This document shows, one piece after another, positions 58,982-64,000 of a stretch of DNA of 64,000 nt. The translations under genes were made by a program, and so were the position numbers. Numbering within the stretch: the stretch's first letter is position 1; each line of letters begins with the position of its first letter. Source of the DNA: Limonium bicolor (Eukaryota > Streptophyta > Magnoliopsida > Caryophyllales > Plumbaginaceae); the NCBI GenBank assembly GCA_023374045.1, contig CM041776.1, forward strand, positions 276,543,039 through 276,607,038, written 5' to 3'. Below the pieces are notes generated by a model. The model was given only the letters and a program-made list of their open reading frames with translations. It was not told where the DNA came from and made no database searches.

Positions 58982-59721
58982 GAACCTTCAATATCTGCTA
59001 TCCAATCCCGCCCACACCAAACCCTGAAGAAACCGCCATCAACTTCACCGACTTTCCATTGGAGCAATGTCAGGTTATCCAACCAGGTATGATACTTCTA
59101 AATGGATACCTAACACCGGAAGCACAAATCCACATCATCAGACGATGCGACGAACTTGGAGCAAAACCAGGAGGGTTCTACACACCCGAATACCCGAACG
59201 GAGCAAGGATGCAATTGAAGATGATGTGCATGGGTAAGGACTGGAACCCTTACACCAAGTCATATCAAGAAGTACGAGCTGAAGATGGAGCAACAGTAGC
59301 AAGTATACCAGAGGAGTTCCACGCGGTCGTTAACCACGCCGTGGGAATTGCTCAGCAAGTTGAGACGGAATCAATTCCAAGTGTGAAAGCAGATCTATGC
59401 ATTGTGAACTTCTACCAGAAAGGTGGACGGTTAGGTATACACCAAGACAAGGACGAGTCACCCGAGTCTCTAAGTAAGGGAGTACCCGTGGTGTCTTGGT
59501 CCATTGGTGATACCGCAGTGTTTGTGTATGGCGAGCAGAAGCGTGCTGATCTCGCAAAGAAGCTACTGCTGAAATCGGGGGATGTACTAATCATGGGTGG
59601 ACAATCAAGGATGCTATACCATGGCATCAGAAAGATCAAACTGAATACCGCACCGTCGGCAGTGATCAATGCCACACACATGAAACCTGGACGTTTAAAT
59701 TTGACTTTCAGGCAGTTTTGA
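58982..59721 (+). CDS. AlkB-like 2-oxoglutarate/Fe(II) dioxygenase inside the retrotransposon
   Basis: AlkB enzymes oxidatively remove methyl groups from nucleic-acid bases using Fe(II), 2-oxoglutarate and oxygen. This frame is intact for 246 codons from the acceptor at 58981; conserved sequence already starts at FNIC, upstream of the first Met (59089). Counted from TTG at 59059, N117-F-Y119 is the co-substrate box, H128-Q-D130 and H188 (LYHGI) bind iron, and R212 and R218 (GRLNLTFR) are the conserved arginines. All are present. The N-terminal GFYTPEYPNGARMQL and the SIGD, SGDVL and NTAP blocks match the plant ALKBH1B/C/D type. It keeps that family's own stop (LTFRQF*). No intron interrupts the domain, so capture through RNA is likely. 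It lies between Gag and protease on the same strand. Substrate (RNA or DNA) is unknown. Confidence 0.93.
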
Positions 59722-59898
59722 GCCTTGTGTAATCATGTAATGTATTAAGCCAGTGGTTTGACAAAGGAACTATATCTAGCAATGTCTACAATGTAACCAA
59801 TTTATGGTGTGTAAAGACTGTGTTAATGAATAAAGGAATGTTGTTTGGAGTGTATCAACGTGTGTTACCCAATACTTATTAGTTTGCCAATGAATTAG
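59722..59898 (+). other. Spacer between AlkB and protease
   Basis: 177 bp, AT-rich, with stops in all frames. It resembles a 3' UTR remnant or intron and ends in GAATTAG|GC, a possible acceptor whose downstream frame opens directly into the protease region. Confidence 0.6.
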
Positions 59899-60452
59899 GC
59901 TGTGCACTCGGAACGGGAGGTATACTGAGTGTCTGCAATAAGGCAGAAGCCGGCAAGAGCGGCACAATCCTCACCGGTACCTTTCCAGTGAATGGCGTGG
60001 ATGCATCGATCTTGTTCGACTCTGGAGCCTCACACACATTCATTTCGCTAGCATTTACGAAGAGGCTGGGGTTAGACGGTGAAGAGATGCCAGACTTCGT
60101 GGTCACTCTCCCGTCGAAAGAGCGGATCAGGTGTACCCGCTACTACCGAGATGCTGTTGTTCGAATCATGGATGAGGAGTTTCCGATCGACTTGATAGAG
60201 TTCGACGGATTGGGTTTGATGTGATTGTCGGGATGAACTGGTTGAGCGGTACAAGGGTAGAATCCTATGTGCCGAGCATCGACTGCTTCTTAGGAGTCCA
60301 TCTGGGGTTACTATATCATACCGCCAGAGGCCCAGGGAGCCTTCGACACAGATCATCACCGCCATGGCCATGTATCATGAGTTGCGACGGGGAATGATGT
60401 ATACCTCTGCTATGTCCAGGACATAGAGAGAGACCCTGAGTTTAGCCCAGAT
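59899..60452 (+). pseudogene. Gypsy protease region, frameshifted
   Basis: The frame opens after a TAG at 59880-59882 and reads ILSVCNKAEAGKSGTIL then the aspartic-protease site ILFDSGASHTFIS near 60008-60046. The flap-end motif (FDVI.GM.WL) is present but one base out of frame after about 60216. No in-frame Met precedes it, so it needs splicing, frameshifting or readthrough from upstream. Confidence 0.85.
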
Positions 60453-62105
60453 GTGCCGGTAGTGTCGGAGTTTCCTGATGTATTTCCTAAGGAACTGCCG
60501 GGCATGCCGCCAGCACGGGATGTTGAGTTTGAGATTGATCTAGTCCCGGGCACCGGACCCATTGCAAAAGCACCTTACCGTATGGCTCCAGCAGAAATGA
60601 CAGAGCTCAAGGAGCAGCTGAGAGACCTACTCGACAAGGGCTTTATCCGCCCTAGTGTGTCACCATGGGGAGCGCGCGGTCCTCTTCGTGAAGAAGAAGG
60701 ACGGTAGCCTCCGCCTATGTATTGATTATCGGGAGCTGAATGCTGTTACGGTGAAGAACCGTACCCCTTACCACGCATCGACGATCTATTTGATCAGCTG
60801 AGGGGAGCATCAGTATTCTCCAAGATAGACCTACGTTCCGGATACCACCAGATTGCCATCCGAGACAGTGATATAGAAAAGACAGCCTTCAGAACTAGGT
60901 ATGGGCACTATGAGTTCACAGTTATGCCGTTTGGCTTATCAAATGCACCAGCTAAGTTCATGGACTTAATGAACCGTTTGTTCCAAGACCAGTTGGACAA
61001 ATCAGTGGTAGTCTTCATCGATGACATACTTGTGTATTCAAAATCGAGAGGTGAGCATGAAAGCCACCTGAGAGATGTATTGCACACATTGAGAACAACC
61101 AGTTGTATGCTAAATTTTCTAAGTGTGAATTTTGGTTGAACCAAGTGTCATTCCTTGGACATGTGATTTCTGAGGCCGGGATCGCTATTGATCCGGCAAA
61201 GATAAATGCAGTGCGCACCTGGCCTAGGCCGAAGACAGTTACCGATATCAGGAGCTTCCTCGGTCTGGCAGGTTACTATAGAGAGATTTGTGAAGGACTT
61301 CTCCAGTGTCTCGAAGCCGATGACTTCCTTGATGAAGAAGGATGCACCATTCGAGTGGACAGTCGACTGTGAGAGAGCTTTCACGAGTCTCAAGGATGCT
61401 CTGACATCTGCACCGGTTCTGACATTACCAGACGGTCCAGATGGTTTTGAGGTCTATTGCGACGCATCAGCAGGGGTATGGGTGTGTGTGTTGATGCAAC
61501 ACGGGAAGGTCGTGGCTTACGCCTCCCGACAGCTGAAGAAGCATGAGGAGAACTACCCTACCCACGACTTAGAATTGGGGGCCATTGTCTTCGCACTGAA
61601 GATATGGCGACATCATTTATATGGGGTAAGTGTGACGATTTATTCTGACCACAAGAGCTTGAAATACTTGTTCACTCAGAAAGAGTTGAACATGAGGCAG
61701 AGAAGATGGGTTGAATTCTTGAATGATTATGACATCGATTTACAGTACAAGGAGGGTAAGGCAAATGTGGTAGCTGACGCATTGAGTCGCCGAGCACACT
61801 CTCTCCATTCGCTAGTCTCTCATACTGGCTTGGTTGAAGAGGTGCGGAGTGCTCAGATGACGGATCAGTACATGATGGAGATTAGACAGAAGCTTATTGA
61901 TGGCACATTCGAGGGTCAGAAGTACGACTTCAGATTCCACGATGATGACCTGATTAGGCTTAATGGCAGATTGTGTATACCCAGGAGTAGCGCTGAGCTG
62001 AAGGAGCGCATATTGAGGGAATCCCACTGTTCTACTACTTCGATTCACCCCGGAGCTTCAAAGATGTATAAAGGTATGAAAAGATATTTTGGTGGGCTGG
62101 AATGA
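60453..62105 (+). pseudogene. Gypsy reverse transcriptase and RNase H, frameshifted
   Basis: The domain opens with [24 protein letters not shown]. It passes [21 protein letters not shown] (catalytic Asp) and MPFGLSNAP to FIDDILVYS at 61014-61040, then [13 protein letters not shown] and the RNase H with YCDAS, ELGAIV, YSDHKSL and VADALSR. Frameshifts lie near 60675, 60764, 61095, 61282 and 62095. All catalytic carboxylates are visible. Confidence 0.92.
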
Positions 62106-62860
62106 AAAAGGATGTAAATGACTATGTGTTGAGGTGTCTCACTTGTCAGAAGGTCAAGTTTGAGCACCGACGGCCTGGTGGTATGGTGCAGCCAATGCCA
62201 GTGCCGGAGTGGAAGTTCCATGACATATCTATGGACTTTGTGGTAGGGCTTCCGCCTACAAGGGGAGGTCTGAATATGATTTGGGTTGTGGTAGACCGAC
62301 TGACCAAGGTGTCTCGATTCATTCCGATGAAGGACACCTGGAAAGTGGCAAGATTGGCAGAATTATTCGATAAAGAAATTGTAAGACATCATGGTGTACC
62401 AAAGACGATAGTATCTGACAGAGATACCAGATTCTTATCCAGATATTGGAAGTCTACACGAGAGGCATTGGGCACTGAACTGAAATTGAGTACGGCGTTT
62501 CACCCACAGACCGATGGTCAGAGTGAGCGCACCATACAGACACTTGAGGATATGCTACGTGCTTGTGCTTGATTTTCAGACCAGCTGATTGATAAGTTAC
62601 ATCTGATCGAGTTCAGTTACAAAAACAGTTATCATGCATCGATCAAGATGTCTCCCTTCCAGGCATTGTACGGTAGACCATGCCGCACGCCATAATGCTG
62701 GGATGAGTCGAGTGAGACGGTCATTATAGGACCAGAGTATCTTGAGCAAGTTCAGGCAGAAGTTCGCCAGATCAGGGATAATATGAAAGCAGCTCAGGAT
62801 AGACAGAAGTCGTACGCAGATGTGCGCCGACGTGACCTGGAGTTCGCCGTGGGCGATCAG
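62010..62860 (+). pseudogene. Gypsy integrase
   Basis: The zinc site has H-x(6)-H ([11 protein letters not shown]) before the frameshift and C-x2-C (RCLTCQK) after it. The core has ISMDFVVG, VSDRDTRF and DGQSERTIQ; counting from 62102 these are D45, D106 and E142, with the canonical 35 residues between the last two. TGA at 62570-62572 and TAA near 62694 interrupt the C-terminal half ([21 protein letters not shown]). Confidence 0.92.
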
Positions 62861-63267
62861 GTATTTTTGAGAGTATCCCCCATGAAGGGAATATTTCGTT
62901 TTGGTCAGAGGGCAAGTTGAGCCCGAAATATGTAGGTCCTTATTTGTGACGGAGCGGATCGGCCCGGTAGCTTATAGACTTGATCTACCCGCCGAGCTGG
63001 GCAAGTACATGATGTATTTCATGTGTCCCGCTGAAGAAATATATGACTCATCCGTCTCATGTGCTTCAGCCGGAAAGGCTAACCTTAGAGCCGACCATGC
63101 GATCAGTGGAGACTCCGGTACGGATTCTGGATACTAAGACTCGAGACACTCGCCATAAGTCCGTGAGACTGGTGAAGGTCCTCTGGTCTAACCAGGACGT
63201 TGAGGAGGCCACTTGGGAGCTGGAAGAAAAGATGAAGGCGAAGCACCCGTCATTGTTTGCTTCTTAG
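62860..63267 (+). pseudogene. Integrase C-terminus with chromodomain-like end
   Basis: Segments GPVAYRLDLPAEL and MTHPSHVLQPE lead to RILDTKTRDTRHKSVRLVKVLWSN and EEATWELEEKM..HPSLF, the chromodomain-like ending of plant chromovirus integrases that may direct integration. A frameshift near 62920 and another near 63010 split it. The stop is at 63265-63267. Confidence 0.85.
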
Positions 63268-63618
63268 GTTTATATGTATAGGGTACGGGGCGTCCCCCTT
63301 TTAAGGGGGGTAGAGCCGTTTCGGTTATGGTTGTGTACGACATGTTAATTATACATTGTCTATGTTATGTTACAGACCGTTGTGTCTGATGGTATTATGT
63401 GGTTTGGAAGTATGATGGTATGTGGTTGGACCTTGATTTGGACCTCGAGTCCGTTGTGGTGTAAGTATGATGGTTATGTGGTTGGACCTTGAGTCCGTTG
63501 TGGTGTAAGAATGATGATAAGGTTGGTAATGATGTTTTGGAAGTGTGGTGTTATAAGATGTTTCCCGTGTTCTAATAGTAAGATATGTGGGAAGTATGAA
63601 CTTTGGGGACAAAGTTCT
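63268..63618 (+). repeat. 3' non-coding region with repeats and an inner polypurine tract
   Basis: CCCCCTTTTAAGGGGGG at 63294-63310 is a palindrome containing the same TTAAGGGGGGTAGA word as the LTR-adjacent tract. Two to three ~50-bp units with GGACCTTGAGTCCGTTGTGGTGTAAG follow at 63410-63515. Confidence 0.7.
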
Positions 63619-63634
63619 TTTAAGGGGGGTAGAT
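63619..63634 (+). other. Polypurine tract of the Gypsy element
   Basis: TTTAAGGGGGGTAGAT directly before the 3' LTR. Confidence 0.88.
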
Positions 63635-64000
63635 TGAAATACCCCAAACCTTGGTAAGTTGATTAAACATTAAAACATGATTTATTAAGACTAAAAAGAG
63701 TCTTAGAAACCCTAGTAAACAAATTTAAACAAAAGGAAACACAAATGTGCTTTAAAGTCAATAAGAGCCAAAATGTGCTCTAAGCTTGGGATAAACTTGA
63801 GTAAGACCTAATGAGCTTACCAAGACCTCATTTATATACTAATGAATATATTAAACCAATTACCAAAGAAAACCAAGCTTGAAAACAAGTTAAAACACAA
63901 AATGTGCTTTAAGAAGTCTTAAAGCACGTTTTTGAAAAATTGTCTTGTAAATGAGTTTTGAGTGGCTAAATGTCCATCATTACTCTAAAATATATATGTG
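63635..64000 (+). repeat. Gypsy 3' LTR, first 366 bp (continues past the window)
   Basis: Begins TGAAATACCCC. All 366 bases equal 51570-51935 in the solo LTR. Confidence 0.95.

Larger units (their letters stand above)
57170..64000 (+). mobile_element. Ty3/Gypsy chromovirus with an AlkB gene, 5'-truncated
   Basis: Order: leader remnant, Gag with CCHC knuckles, AlkB dioxygenase, protease, reverse transcriptase, RNase H, integrase, chromodomain-like C-terminus, polypurine tract, 3' LTR running off the window. The Gypsy domain order and the C-terminal VKVLW..EEATWE block place it among chromoviruses; the very long LTRs fit the Tekay/Del lineage. The 5' LTR and primer site are missing: the element starts a few bases after where the primer site would be, joined to array unit 4 over a shared GTAT. 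Gag and pol carry at least eight frameshifts and two stops, whereas the AlkB frame is whole. Confidence 0.93.

Noticed and set aside
58982..59721. AlkB as an ordinary host gene beside an element
   Set aside because: It is embedded between Gag and protease on the same strand, in phase with the gag donor, with no visible promoter and no introns within the domain.

Overview
The window is repeat-dominated plant nuclear DNA, almost certainly from a eudicot with a large genome. The signs are GT-AG introns, an F-box/FBD/LRR gene of the plant type, a Mutator-like transposase, Copia, Gypsy and LINE elements, and very long LTRs. The sequence alone does not identify the species. No bacterial gene, rRNA or tRNA gene was found.

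Layout. 1-1.8 kb: an F-box/FBD/LRR gene on the minus strand, broken by three in-frame stops. 3.4-14 kb: a decayed Mutator-like element (MULE) whose transposase still shows its intron structure, with a GRF-zinc-finger gene facing it. A Copia element (3674-8885, identical 256-bp LTRs, 5-bp target duplication) is nested in the MULE's left arm. 14.6-16.3 kb: an LTR-like remnant and a LINE relic. 16.36-57.17 kb: a tandem array of four copies of a ~3.38-kb composite unit. Each unit holds pieces of a ubiquitin-like/SANT gene, a Copia LTR with its primer-binding site, a scrap of F-box gene and a CACTA element.

The array is split by nested elements. Unit 2 carries a very large solo LTR (22014-46361, target duplication CTAGT). 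That LTR contains a coding-free element with 4.66-kb LTRs (23948-41737, duplication TTCGA), whose right LTR contains a related solo LTR (34454-38165). Unit 4 carries another solo LTR of the same superfamily (51570-55391, duplication ACAAC). The last unit is cut at 57170-57173, where a 5'-truncated Ty3/Gypsy chromovirus begins. It runs to the window edge, and its 3' LTR matches the 51570 solo LTR at all 366 visible bases.

The most exciting feature is in this Gypsy element. Between Gag and protease it carries an intact AlkB-type 2-oxoglutarate/Fe(II) dioxygenase reading frame (58982-59721) with all catalytic residues, closest by eye to the plant ALKBH1B/C/D group. The gag region has two convincing GT-AG introns. 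A third donor could be spliced in frame either to the AlkB exon (Gag-AlkB) or past it to protease (Gag-Pol). The giant LTRs of the superfamily carry a TATA box, two conserved candidate leader introns and, in the exon between them, arrays of TCCGGA-centred inverted repeats. This suggests an intron-rich retrotransposon lineage that encodes its own nucleic-acid demethylase and may also mobilise the coding-free partner. Copies of the repeats differ mostly by 1-base indels, so some frameshifts in gag and pol could be assembly errors.
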